The notes beneath the pieces were generated by a model that searched no databases, was not told the origin of the DNA, and saw nothing but the letters and a program-made list of their open reading frames with translations. Positions 47,133 through 57,975 of a stretch of 64,000 nt of DNA are shown in pieces; within the stretch, counting starts at the first letter, position 1, and each line of letters opens with the position of its first letter. A program made the translations under genes and the position numbers. This stretch comes from Nemertoderma westbladi (lineage: Eukaryota > Xenacoelomorpha > Nemertodermatida > Nemertodermatidae), in contig JAUCBJ010000064.1 of NCBI GenBank assembly GCA_032718475.1, positions 1 through 64,000 on the forward strand. Reading direction: 5' to 3'.

Positions 47133-49679
47133 CTATCTGTTCCTCTGGGGATAGTTCCCCCTGGCGTCCTCTTCCCTGGGTCGTTTCTTGGTTACCACCG
47201 CTCCTCTGGGGTCCGCTTTCTGCTTTCGGACTTTCGCCGCCACCTCCCTGCTGATTCCGGTTGTTGGCTCCTTGGGCGCTGGTGTTATTAGTGCCCGATA
47301 TCGCTTCGCCGGTGGCCCCTCAGAGTGGCCCTGTTGTCTCCCTCTGGTGGCGTCCCATAGGATCATTTTCATTGCTTGCGGCACGTGTTCCGCCAAGAAA
47401 TCCCTAAACTCCCCTCGGTTCTGTGGCGTCCACCTGTCCAAATATCTTTGTGTGTTCATCACTCCGGCATAAGACGCTGCCGTTGCTACCTCTTGATAGG
47501 TAAACGGTAGCCTCTGCTTTATGATTTCCATGTGAGCCTCCTGATTGATAAGGAAGAAACCCCACTTGAACTCCTGGGCCTTCATGCGCTGGCGCGTCAT
47601 AGCCCCGACGTCGGCCCACTCCTCGAATCTCCTAAACTTCTTCTCGTCGTCCATCCAGTCGCACTGGCGTCTGAAGTGTCCCCGAAAGTTGCACTTTGGA
47701 CATCGGTTATGCAACCGTGGACACGCCCCCATCCTGTGGCTCGGCTCTCGGCAGTAGAGACAAAAGGTTCCCTTTTGGAACCGGTACAAGCAGCTCCTTT
47801 CCTGGTGGGTCTGCATCCCACAGTAGTCGCAGCCGAGTACCAATGTCTCCCGCCCCACGTCGTCCTTCGTCCCAAGCGATCTCAGCGGTCTGTGGAGTCG
47901 CTGGTAGGCAAACTTCTCCACGTTTGTGTCTCTTTCTACATCGATCTCTCCACCCCTCTCGGGCATCGTCTCCCCGAATACTATTCGTGGTGCCGTCCCC
48001 GGTTGCTCGTCCAACCTGATAGTGCTCCCCGCGAAACCCATCGCCGGCTCCTCGTGCACCCAGGTCCGCTTGCCGGATCTGTTCCAGAAGGCCCTCGCCC
48101 CACTGGCCGTCACCACCCTACCGCCAACCCAGTCCGTGTCCGAGTGGCCTATCCTCTCGATGGGCGGCATCTCTCCGAACTCGTCGTCGTCCTCCTCCTC
48201 CTCTGGCAGTGGCTTCAACCCCGGTATCCCGATGAATCCACTATGTCCCTTCCCGCCTTGGCTCTCGCCCGTAGCTCTCCATCCCTCTAGTTCCCTTAAC
48301 TTCCTTGGCGGTTGGTCGCCTTCGGCGCCCGCTGGTATGGGCATCTCTCGCAACCCCGACGTCGACTGTTTCGGTGATTCCACCATCCATCCCAGTTCTC
48401 GCCCTAGAGACTCCCCCGAACTCGCTGACAAAGTCCAATGAAGTTCGTCTAGGCCTGCCTGTTCCTCGAAGCCGTAACTCTGCATCCTGGCCTCCTCTTC
48501 CCTCTCCTCTGCTTCTATCCTCTCCCTTCTAGCGACTTCTTCCAGTCGCTTTACTTCTCGTCTATCCGTCTCTAGCTGCTCCCATCTCTGATACGGCGTA
48601 TCTGTCTCCCCGTCTACCAGATGTCGGCTGTTGTAGTACACCGACTCGCCCTTCAGCCCCGGGTGGTCTACCAGACCGTCGAAGGCAACTTTAAAGGCTC
48701 TCCTGTAGCTTAGGGGTGATCCCGATAACAGAAATGCTGCTGGTTCCCTCTCGATAACCACGGTCATGAATAAGTTAAGCAAACTTATCATCATCCAGTC
48801 CTCCTGCAGGATATATCGCTTCTGATATACCTTTATCGCTCCCCTGCGGAATTGATATACCTCTTGCTTTCCCGGTCTCGCTCCCCACTTTAGCGAGTTC
48901 GCTAGTTCTGCTCCATATTCTTCCCTGAACTTCCCCCAGTCCATCGGTTTGTGGCACATGAGCCCCAATAGCTGGCCCATTGCCACCGCCCCGCATTGGC
49001 CTGTGTTTTCGACTACCCCCAACCCATCCGGTGCCGTCATAGCCATGAAGACCTTCTGAATATCCAGGAGGTTGGTGGCGTCCGGACCGATGATTCTCTC
49101 CGCATCCTCGCGAATCGCCGATCCCACTTTCGTCGTCGACTCTTCTCTTACCAGGACTTGTACCGCTTTCGGCAACCGGTTCAATTTCGGCCCGTCCTTC
49201 TTCCCATACGTTCCTAGATCAAATAGGAAGATGTCCCCATTTGGCGCGGCCAAATGTAGGACTATGGTCCTGGCCGACCCTGCCGATCCTCGTCTCGAAC
49301 CCACCTCGTCTTCCACGGTCCCCTCGTCGTCTAGGATCATATATCCTCCCCTGTTGACGGACTCTGTGAATCTCTTCCAGTCCTTTCTCGGTGATTCCCT
49401 CGGGTACTTCGGAATCCCGACCTTCGCCTCGTCCCCTTTCACCACGTAGTGGAAGTGTTGGAAGATCGCGTTGTCCAGCGACGGCGTCCCGTAGGTCCCG
49501 ACCAGCCGCTGTTCGTGCATCTCCCGGAAGTGATCCTGCAGCGCTCGTGCCACGTGACCCCTTTCCAACCTCTTGTAGTATCCTCTCGTCTTCTCTTCCG
49601 GATGCCTCTCGGTGAAATCCACCAGTATCTCCTTTCCTCCTGACTCCGCCTTTCTCTTTCTGATCAATTTGCTCGCCAT
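47133..49679 (-). CDS. Third ORF of element 2: exonuclease-like domain plus three CCHC zinc knuckles
   Basis: An uninterrupted 848-codon frame; the first ATG is 49679-49677. Residues about 110-290 resemble a DEDD 3'-5' exonuclease of the RNase D/WRN type. A D117-x-E119 pair (MILDDEG) is followed by VLHLAAPNGDIFLFDLG, then K184-VGSAIRE-D192, LLDIQKV, a MGQLLGL segment and W265-GARPGKQEVYQF. Where the family has Y-x3-D-A, this protein has Y275...RRGA, so the last acidic residue seems replaced by Gly or shifted, and activity is uncertain. A Glu/Arg coiled coil (about 370-400) and an acidic linker follow. Three perfect CX2CX4HX4C knuckles (CDYCGMQTHQERSC, CLYCREPSHRMGAC, CPKCNFRGHFRRQC) lie at about 616-675. 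The tail is basic. No signal peptide or membrane segment is seen, so it is not a usual envelope protein. The domain call is by motif reading only. Confidence 0.6.
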   Translation of the reverse strand: MASKLIRKRKAESGGKEILVDFTERHPEEKTRGYYKRLERGHVARALQDHFREMHEQRLVGTYGTPSLDNAIFQHFHYVVKGDEAKVGIPKYPRESPRKDWKRFTESVNRGGYMILDDEGTVEDEVGSRRGSAGSARTIVLHLAAPNGDIFLFDLGTYGKKDGPKLNRLPKAVQVLVREESTTKVGSAIREDAERIIGPDATNLLDIQKVFMAMTAPDGLGVVENTGQCGAVAMGQLLGLMCHKPMDWGKFREEYGAELANSLKWGARPGKQEVYQFRRGAIKVYQKRYILQEDWMMISLLNLFMTVVIEREPAAFLLSGSPLSYRRAFKVAFDGLVDHPGLKGESVYYNSRHLVDGETDTPYQRWEQLETDRREVKRLEEVARRERIEAEEREEEARMQSYGFEEQAGLDELHWTLSASSGESLGRELGWMVESPKQSTSGLREMPIPAGAEGDQPPRKLRELEGWRATGESQGGKGHSGFIGIPGLKPLPEEEEDDDEFGEMPPIERIGHSDTDWVGGRVVTASGARAFWNRSGKRTWVHEEPAMGFAGSTIRLDEQPGTAPRIVFGETMPERGGEIDVERDTNVEKFAYQRLHRPLRSLGTKDDVGRETLVLGCDYCGMQTHQERSCLYRFQKGTFCLYCREPSHRMGACPRLHNRCPKCNFRGHFRRQCDWMDDEKKFRRFEEWADVGAMTRQRMKAQEFKWGFFLINQEAHMEIIKQRLPFTYQEVATAASYAGVMNTQRYLDRWTPQNRGEFRDFLAEHVPQAMKMILWDATRGRQQGHSEGPPAKRYRALITPAPKEPTTGISREVAAKVRKQKADPRGAVVTKKRPREEDARGNYPQRNR

Positions 49680-49685
49680 TCCGAA

Positions 49686-49735
49686 CACTCACTCGCTCAC
49701 CTGTAAGGTGGTGCCTTACCAAGGCGCAATACAGA
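49686..49735 (-). promoter_or_regulatory. Possible splice acceptor ahead of the third ORF
   Basis: The reverse strand reads CCACCTTACAG with the AG 31 bases before ATG 49679 (AG at 49710-49711). Together with a GTAAGC at about 51143, near the end of pol, it would permit a spliced subgenomic mRNA for the third ORF. Motifs only. Confidence 0.35.
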
Positions 49736-49739
49736 TGAG

Positions 49740-50159
49740 TGATGTATCTAAGATGTTCTGTACAGTCGGATAATGGCCTATTTCTTACTTAACTGCGCCC
49801 TTTTAGCCTAAATTATTACTAATTAATTTTGAAGCTAGTAAATACACCCTAATTTCGATTTCTGTCCGGTACTTTTATTATGTTCCAGAATAACTTTCCT
49901 AGTGTTGCCATAATTTGTAACTTTCAGCCCTATTCTATTTATTTTAGTTTTAATTCTACTGTCCTACTACTTACTATTGCCTATGGATTATTCTATTCTC
50001 TAATCCACATTCTGGCCTACTCTGTGGGCCTGTGCAGTACAGCAGTATGCGTCGTGTGGCCACACGATTTACCCAGCTGTACTCATATGCCCCCCTCTCC
50101 CTACTAACTGCTAACTAATATCTATATCCTATATACCCTTCTACCTCTTACTCTCTTTC
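49740..50159 (-). other. AT-rich spacer before the third ORF
   Basis: Non-coding sequence between the minisatellite and the third ORF, without recognisable motifs other than the putative acceptor. Confidence 0.4.
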
Positions 50160-50870
50160 TCTAACTAACGGTACTACGTACCCTCTAACTCTCTAACTAA
50201 CTAGCGGTACCACGTACCCTCTAACTCTCTAACTAACTAGCGGTACTACGTACCCTCTAACTCTCTAACTAACTAGCAGTACTACGTACCCTCTAACCCT
50301 CTAACTAACTAGCGGTACTACGTACCCTCTAACTCTCTAACTAACTAGCGGTACTACGTACCTCCTAACTCTCTAACTAACTAGTGGTACTACGTACCCT
50401 CTAACTCTCTAACTAACTAGCGGTACTACGTACCCTCTCTAACTCTCTAACTAACTAGCTGTACTACGTACCCTCTAACTCTCTAACTAACTAGCGGTAC
50501 TACGTACCCTCTAACTCTCTAACTAACTAGGGGTACTACGTACCCTCTAACTCTCTAACTAACTAGCAGTACTACGTACCCTCTAACTCTCTAACTAACT
50601 AGCGGTACTACGTACCCTCTAACTCTCTAACTAACTAGCGGTACTACGTACCCTCTAACTCTCTAACTAACTAGCGGTACTACGTACCCTCTAACTCTCT
50701 AACTAACTAGCGGTACTACATACCCTCTAACTCTCTAACTAACTAGTGGTACTACGTACCCTCTAACTCTCTAACTAACTAGCGGTACTACGTACCTTCT
50801 AACTCTCTAACTAACTAGTGGTACTACGTACCTCCTAACTAACTGACTCTAGGTACTACGTACCTCTTAA
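50160..50870. repeat. 36-bp minisatellite, about 19 units
   Basis: Head-to-tail units CTCTAACTCTCTAACTAACT then AGCGGTACTACGTACC, with occasional single-base variants and small length changes. Each unit contains GGTAC-TAC-GTACC, a short inverted repeat. It lies between integrase and the third ORF of element 2. Confidence 0.93.
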
Positions 50871-51116
50871 CTAACTTCTGCCTACTAACTGCGTACCTAC
50901 TATGTACTATTATTTTATTTTTATTTTCTATATTTTTTTTTTTTATTTGCATGGGAAGGGCGTCTCGCCCTCAATCCCATCCCCCTCAGTCCAATGCTTG
51001 GACGACTAAACTCTTCCCCAACTCCACTAAGGTGCCTCTTCTAGCAGACAGCATTTCCCTACAGCTCTCCTGTAGGTTTTTCTGTCCTTCGCACCTATCT
51101 TACCACTTACCACCTA
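50871..51116 (-). other. Non-coding stretch after integrase
   Basis: T-rich and pyrimidine-rich; the integrase frame ends at 51117 and no domain continues here. Confidence 0.4.
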
Positions 51117-54100
51117 TCACTCGGAGTAAGTGCTTACATCTCTCGCCAACCGCCATTGGTTGTTGATGATAGTATCATCCGTGACGATTACGAGATCTCC
51201 CTCTCTTAACTCCCTGTTCGGCTTCCTCCACTTGCTTCTTTTATGGAGTGTGGGTAGGTATTCTTCTACCCACCTCCTCCAATACTCTGCGCTTATTGCT
51301 ATAGCGACTTTCCAACTCTGGCGGGAGTGTATATCATCTGGGTCTACACCCCGCATATCGATGGTCGCTGGCCTTTCCATCAGAAAATGGCTAGGCGTCA
51401 GCACGTCTAGTGACTCAGGGTCATCATTCTCCGGATATAGCGGTCTGCTATTAATGATCCCCTCGCACTTCGCAAGCACTGTCCGTAAAACGTCCTCAGT
51501 GACCATGTGGGTGTTCATTAGCTTCGTCATTAGACGCTTTGAACTGCCCACCAGTCTCTCGACGCATCCTAGTGTATGTGGTGCATACGGCGTCCTTTTC
51601 TCCCACTTAACTTGTCGTCATCTCATGGTCGCCATGACTTCCTCCCCTTCCAAGATGTCCAAGGCCTCTGCCATCTCATTCTCTGCGCCCACAAAGTTTG
51701 TGCCGTTGTCGCTGTATATCACTGCGATCGTCCCACCTTTGCGGTCTCTGAACCTTTCCAAGGCATTAATGAATGCTGATGCGGTTGCATCTTGGGCGAG
51801 TTCTATCCCTACCGCCCGCGTGTTGTTACATACGAAGATGATACCGTAGCGTTTCTCCGTGTGCCGCATCACCTTGATCTTTATCGGCCCGAACATGTCC
51901 ACACCGCAATGCGTAAATGGCGGGTCGTGCTGTCTTACTCTACTCGCTGGTAGTGGCGCCATCTCTTGTATGGCTCGCTCCTTCTTCGCTCGTCGGCAGG
52001 TCTGGCACTGCCCCACCACCGCTTCTACCTTCTTCCTCAACTGTTTGACCCAAAAGGTCCTCCTTATCTCTGTGAGAGTTCTGTTGGTGCCCCCGTGCAA
52101 TATCGACTTGTGGGAGTCCCAGATAATCTGGTGAACTATTGGCGCTCCTGTTGGAATGATGATGGGTTTCGGTGGTATGATTATGCTGTTGTTGTATCCC
52201 ACCCTAGAATTCATTACTAGAATCCCGTCGTCATTAAGTTGTGGCGACAGCGCGATCAGCTCGCTGTCCCGTCGAAGGTGTTGTTGGTTACCAACGCGTT
52301 CCACCTCGTCGCCATAGTTCTTCCGTTGTTCATAGCGGATGACTGCCTTGGCCGCTCCTTCCAGATCTATGTATGTCTTGATCTTCTTGTCCTTGCCGAC
52401 TCCCGCGAGGAAATTCCCGAAGGCTCTCCAGTACGCCACTAGTTTCTTGGTCTTATACCAACTAGAACTGTAGCTGAGGAGTTTATCCGTCGGGTTATCA
52501 CACAGTTCTCGTCTTGGTTGCACGTCCCTAATCTCCCTCACCATCTGGGAGTATATCTCTTCTCCCTCTGAATCTCCTTCTTCTCCCTCTGACACTACTT
52601 CTGAGTCCGGATCCACCTTTCTCATCGGCGGCCAGGCCTCCTTATCGCTCAGAAATTGTGGCCCATGTTGCCACAATACTTCCTTCTTCAAGAAAGTGTG
52701 GCGTACCACGCCCCTCGACAACAAGTCCGCTGGGTTCTCGTCTGTTGGGCAGTAGTGCCACCTTTCCAGTTCTGTGGTCGCCCTTATTTCGTCCACTCTA
52801 TTTGCGACGAATATTGGGTATCTCGTCCTTTCGTTATGTAGCCAACCAAGCACTACCATGGAGTCCGTCCAGTAGTGTGTCTCCACTATGTTGGGAATAG
52901 TATCCACTAGGTAGGCTGTGGCTCTAACTCCTAGTCTCGCAGCTGTCAATTCTAACTTGGGAACTGATGCTGAATCTGGCGGCGTTGACTTTGCTTTGCT
53001 AAAGGCTAGTCTGGGTTTATGAGCCCCCTCTCGTTGTACTAAATAGAGTGCCGCTCCGTACGCCTCCAACGACGCATCGGAGAACATGTGTAGGTCCAGA
53101 TTCGTCATGTTCCCATCCGGGAAATACACTCGTGGCATGTTGTATGTTCCCATCTTCTCCAAGTCTCCTGTCCACTTACTCCACTGTTTCTTGATTTCCT
53201 CTGGTACCTCTACGTCCCACTCATCCTTCAATTTGTATACTCTCTTGAGTATCTGTTTCCCCGTGACTAATAATGGGGATGCTAGGCCTAGGGGATCGTA
53301 TATCCTTGCTATGTACGATACATAGCCCCTCTTCGTGTGGATGTCTGCGCCCTCCTGGCTCAGCTGATACTTCAGTTCGTCTGTCTCTCTGTTCCACACG
53401 ATTCCCAATGCCTTCTGTTGAGATTCTGTTCTCTTGTTCGCCATGTCCTGCCCTTTGGCTGTTGTGGGATTATCCATGGTCGATTCTGGCCTCTTGTCCT
53501 CTATCGCCTTGATAAATTCTTCCGAACTGGATTGGAATTTGGTCAGGTTAAAGCCGGATCCTTTTAGGATGTCGCGAACCTCGCGCCCCATGTCCAGTAT
53601 CTCCTTAACCGTATTTCCAGACTCCATTCCGTCGTCTACGTAGAAGCCGCGTCAAATCATATCGACGGCCCTACTGCTGTATCTGTCTTCCTTCCCCTTC
53701 ACTGTGTCTCTCACTGCCATAGTCGTCGTAAATGAAGACGACTTGGCCCCCATGTTTTGTACTACCATCTTATATGCCGGTATTATCGACGGTTCTTCCT
53801 CGCCGTTATACCATAAGAAGCGTTGACTGTCGCTATCTTCCTCCGTTACACGGACTTGGTTGAACATGCCTTCTATGTCACACGTGAAGGCGTGTTTCCC
53901 ATTTCTAAAACTAAGTAGGACCTCTATGCCTGAGTTGTATATGTTTGGGCCTTCTAACAGATAGTCGTTTAAGCATTTTCCGTTGGTCTTTGCCGATGCG
54001 TCAACCACCATCCGCAGTTTACCTTTCTTTGGGTCTAAAGCCACGTGGAGTGGCAGGTAATATGTCCTGTCCGTGTTCGGTTCGTCGACCGGTAACTCCA

Positions 54101-55746
54101 CGGCCCATCCTTTCTCGACGTACTTCTTAATCGTTCTGTGGATGTACTCATTCTTCTCGGGGCTCCGTTTTAGTGTTTGTTTCATCTTGCGGAGTCTCGT
54201 GAGTACCATCCCTCTATTATCGGGCAGCGGTATCTTCGGTAGTTTCCATACCATTCCTATAGTATACCGCCCCTCATCGCATGTCATCGATTCCTCCACG
54301 CTTTGTAAAGCCTGCTTGTCTTCTACCGAGGTCCCGACCCCGGTTTCTTTCAGTCCCTCGAAATCTTGTCTGAGCAGTCTTTTAAGCTGCTCCTCTGCTC
54401 CCTCATCACCCATTTCCTGCATTGTTCCCGCGAACATGCATCCTGATGTCTCCGACATCCTAAATGGTATCTTGCTCTTGATTGGGCCACTCAGCGTCCA
54501 CCCGAATGGTGTTAATATCGCCACCGGGTCACACTGCTTGTCTTCGCCGAAGACCGTTTTCATTCTTTCGTGGGCCGTTGGGCAGTCCATTCCCACTATG
54601 ATGGATACCTTCCTAACGTCCACACTTGGGATTGAGAAGTCAATGTCGTCCAGGAATTTATATTGCTCGACCTCGATGTTGGTTGGCCGCCTGGCATTGA
54701 TATTAATTGACTCTATCACTTGGATGGGGTCGATGGTTGCCCCGTAGTCGCACCCCGGTGCCACAGCTGCAATTGCGCACCGTCCTGTTCTCATCTCCAG
54801 GATCTCATCTTTGCTAGAGATGGTTGTTACCGCCATTCTGCTTGGCCTCGTTCTCAATCCTATCTCTTCGGCCACCCATTCCTCGACTAATGTGAAGGCA
54901 GCTCCACTGTCAACCAGCATTAGTGTTGTTACTGATCGATTGCCTTCCCCAATCACTCGCACGGGTACTACTCCAAGTAGCACCGTTCCTCTCTTCTTCG
55001 CCCCTTCTGTGCTCGTTGCCATCGTTTGGCCTCTCCTTTGACCGAACTTTACCGGCTTCTCCTTGTATTCCCTAGCTCTATGTCCACTCATCACACACCG
55101 TGAGCAGATTTTATTGCTCAACGCATAATCTATCTGATCTTGCCTAGATAGCGCCTGCCAGTACCTGCAGTTCATGGTTTGATGAAGCGCATTTGCGTGT
55201 AGCTGGCATTTGCTCTTTGGGTCGTAGCCCTCCTTATACAGCGCATTGCGTATCGCAGCTGCGTTTGTTCCAAAGTCCCTACTATTCTTATTGTTTGCAT
55301 TCGGCCTACTGGACGTACTGGGGTTATATTTATTCGTGTTGTTATTGTTCCCCTGTCCATTCCATGGTGTGGTCTTACCTTCGGCTACCTGTGGACTTGC
55401 AGTCCCCTGCGTCGCTGCGTATGGCAGCGATTGCCTTAGCTTTGGTAATGCGTTTGATGTATTATGCTCTGGTTTCGGTCTATGGTAATCCGTCTTTGGT
55501 CCCTTTCCCAGGCTATCTTCGCTATAGACTGGGTCGGTTATTAGTTCTGCTTCGTAGTTTAGGAAGTTTGACATTTCTTCTAAACCCGGTTCCGCACCCT
55601 TTCTATCTCGAGTGGTGAAGGCGATTTTCCTCCACTTGTTGCGCAGCCGGATCGGTAGTGCCTGCACTATCGTGGTGATGTTATTGGACGCGTTGAGCTC
55701 GTATGGCGCGTCTAGCGTCTTTAGCACGATTAGCGCCTTTTCGACT
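51117..55746 (-). pseudogene. BEL/Pao pol: gag end, protease, RT, RNase H, integrase (element 2), two UGA stops
   Basis: Reverse frame 55727-53652 holds the gag end, a damaged zinc-knuckle region (CSRCVMSGHRAREY, last Cys lost), an aspartic protease (LMLVDSGAAFTLVEEW), the ITPFGWTLSGP link and the first RT blocks (LRMVVDASAKTNG, FTCDIEGMFNQVRV). A TGA at 53654-53652 stops it; the same frame resumes seven codons later in the YVDDG catalytic box and continues (53627-51618) through RNase H (FSDASLEAYGA, KLELTAARLG, YWTDSMVVLGWL, NPADLLSRG) and integrase (H-x4-H near HKSILHGG, CQTC, catalytic Asp in CGVDMFGP and YSDNGTNF). A second TGA at 51620-51618 precedes the segment with the catalytic Glu (GCVERLVGSSKR), ending in GDLVIVTDDTI at 51117. 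Both stops could be CGA-to-TGA changes. Every catalytic residue is present but this copy cannot be read through. Confidence 0.9.
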
Positions 55747-55747
55747 T

Positions 55748-56513
55748 TGTTAGCAAATGTCTTAATGCTAACCCGATGTTATGCCTCTCAGTGTTTGCCT
55801 GATGATCTTGGCCGGGTGCCCGTATTCCCTGTCCAGTGCCCGCCATGCTGTCGTGAAGCCGCCCTCTATGCCTTGATATTGCCTCACGATATCGTATGCT
55901 GGGCCTCCCATGTATACTTGGAGATATTTTAGGCACTCCGCCTGCGTTAAGTTCTTTGTTAGTATTTCGTTACTGTACATACGCCGAGCACCAGTTAAAT
56001 AACTGGGAGCAAAACTTGGGATAGGAGTAGCGCCCACCCCTACCCTCGGGTAGCAGCTATCGAAAGAGGAGCCTTCGGTTCGCCTCCGGCCTCGGCCGAC
56101 TGTTTGCTTTTTGCTTACATACGCCGAAACTGTAGATATTCTTCCGGCCTACTCCCATCGAATTTGAATGGTTCCACGGGCGGTAATTCGATCCTCGTTT
56201 TCAACGCATCGATTAACGTGGCCATCCCCATCGCCTGCGCTTCCAATGGGTTCGATGGGTGTTGTATGGTTTCTCCCGTCTGGTGCTGTCGGTCCGTCCT
56301 ATTTCCTGATTTCCTTTGACTTGGGTATGTCATTGGGGGTAGCGGCCCCCTCCATATTTCTGTGTCACACGACCTATTTTCATCCAAGGGACTCGCTGTC
56401 CTTGCTCCTATCGGGGTATATTGTTGATATTGTGATGGGGGAATGTCACCCTGTCCCCCCCCACCAGTATGTTTGGTACTGGGGTTGATGTTAATATATT
56501 GGGGCCCATGCAT
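55748..56513 (-). pseudogene. BEL/Pao gag core (DUF1759-like) with a 146-nt intron-like insert
   Basis: Frame 56513-56115 ends in EPFKFDGSRPEEYLQFRRM; the domain continues in frame 56037-55768 with ILTKNLTQAECLKYLQ and MGGPAYDIVRQYQG. These are the start and middle of the BEL/Pao gag domain. Between them lies an extra segment that introduces stops. A further frameshift near 55760 separates this from the frame leading into protease. Confidence 0.7.
55973..56118 (-). other. Candidate intron or small insertion in gag
   Basis: On the reverse strand a segment starting GTAAGC (56118) and ending TATGTACAG (55973) interrupts the gag domain. Removing these 146 bases restores the frame across the domain. 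Alternatively it is a 140-bp insertion, because the 11-bp sequence TACATACGCCG flanks it as a direct repeat (55976-55986 and 56116-56126). Confidence 0.45.
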
Positions 56514-57975
56514 CTATCCGCAATAATTCCCCCCTCCCCTGGGTATATGTTATATCCTTTGGTGCTGTAGTCATACTGCTGCACTGGTACCGGTATAGGC
56601 CTATCCGCTTCTGGCCTACCTACCGGAATGTATTCCGCGACTTCCGGGTTTAATCCCGTCGTCCGCGCTATCCTATCGCCTACATTGCCTCTGTCAGCAT
56701 GGCCTATGGTATGTGCAGTAAGGCCTACAGTATGTCCTACAGTCTGTATGTGTTGCTCGGGATCGAAGTTTATTCTTCTCGAATAATCCTCCCCGCGGCT
56801 ACCGTATTCTCGATCGGCAGGCATATCCCGTCGGAAAGTTTCTCTTCGACCCCCTCTACTGCTCTCATCTTCGTGCCGGTACATCATGTACCCCTCTCTC
56901 GACGCTTAGTGCGCCTCGTCGGGTCGCGTCTCTCCGGGGCGACGGCAATCTCCCGTAGTTCGACTCCAGCGACTCTCTCCTTCCATCTCAACTACCGACG
57001 GCTCACTATCCGTCCTCGCTCTTCTATCGTTTGCGGCGATACTTCTCCTACCGTCTTCTCTTCTTCTTCTATCAGTGCAGTATTCCCGCTCGTGAGATCT
57101 CTCGTCGACCTCCCGGTTAAACTCCACTGTTCTTATTCCCTCTTCTGATCGGGCTCGACGCTCCGTCCGCCCTCTCGCGACGTCAACCTGCCTCTCTCTG
57201 CTCGATCGCACGCCACTGGGGATACTCGCGATCCCCCTATTACTCTCCGTCGCCGGGTGTTGCGGTTTACCTACTTCGGCCCGCGCATTATCCGTTGACG
57301 CCTGCGGGGCACTCTCTGCCCCCCCCCCCCCCTTTCGCCGCTAACTTGCTGTTGTGGGGTTCCTGTAATCCCCCCCCCATTCGCCACATCTAACTTCGCT
57401 ATCTCTCGCTCCGCTGCTATATCCCTCTCTAGTCGACACATCAACCCTACAGCGGCTGGGTCCATTCACCCCCGCCCCTCCCTCTGCTATTGTGTGGCCT
57501 ACCAGGCCCTCTACTCCCTGCCTACCAACTACGTGGCCTACCAGGCCCTCTACTCCCTGCCTACCAACTACGTGGCCTACCAGGCCCTCTACTCCCTGCC
57601 TACCAGCTACGTGGCCTACCAGGCCCTCTACTCCCTGCCTACCAGCTACGTGGCCTGCCAGGCCCTCTTCGGGTTGGCTCAACCCCGCCACCTCCGGCCT
57701 ACTAACTATACGGCCCACCAGGCCCTCACCTGCTGGGTTGTACTGTACACGCCCGACGTGTTCACGTTAATAGCACCCATATTGGAAACGGGATTACTCT
57801 GTTCGTTCAAAGTAAAATCATTTGAATTATCTTGCGCAACTACACTATCTGAATTATTTTGTAGATTCGGGCTTGGATCATTATTTAAATTATTTGGATT
57901 ATTTTGCGTAATTGCATTACTTAAATTATTTTGTAAGTTCGAATCCGGGTTATTATTTTGATTATTTTGATTATT
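56514..57975 (-). pseudogene. Broken middle part of element 2 gag
   Basis: Arg/Glu/Ser-rich low-complexity gag sequence is spread over several reverse frames (56887-56408, 57211-56906, 57465-57271, 57718-57341). Frame switches fall at C runs near 56454, 57321-57333 and 57369-57377. An Asn-rich segment (about 57760-57975) links it to the N-terminal ORF. Confidence 0.6.
57497..57675 (-). repeat. 39-bp coding minisatellite (13-residue repeat) in gag
   Basis: About 4.5 units of 39 bp encode GRQGVEGLVGHVV-like repeats on the reverse strand. A length divisible by three keeps the frame, as expected for a repeat expanded inside a translated region. Confidence 0.85.

Noticed and set aside
47532-48290. 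252-codon forward ORF opposite the third ORF of element 2
   Set aside because: Antisense shadow; the reverse frame has the zinc knuckles and correct strand for the element.
47133-49679. Third ORF as a standard envelope glycoprotein
   Set aside because: No signal peptide, transmembrane segment or cysteine-rich ectodomain; zinc knuckles and charged regions indicate an internal nucleic-acid-binding protein.
50160-50870. CRISPR-like array
   Set aside because: Units are contiguous with no unique spacers, and the context is a eukaryotic retrotransposon.
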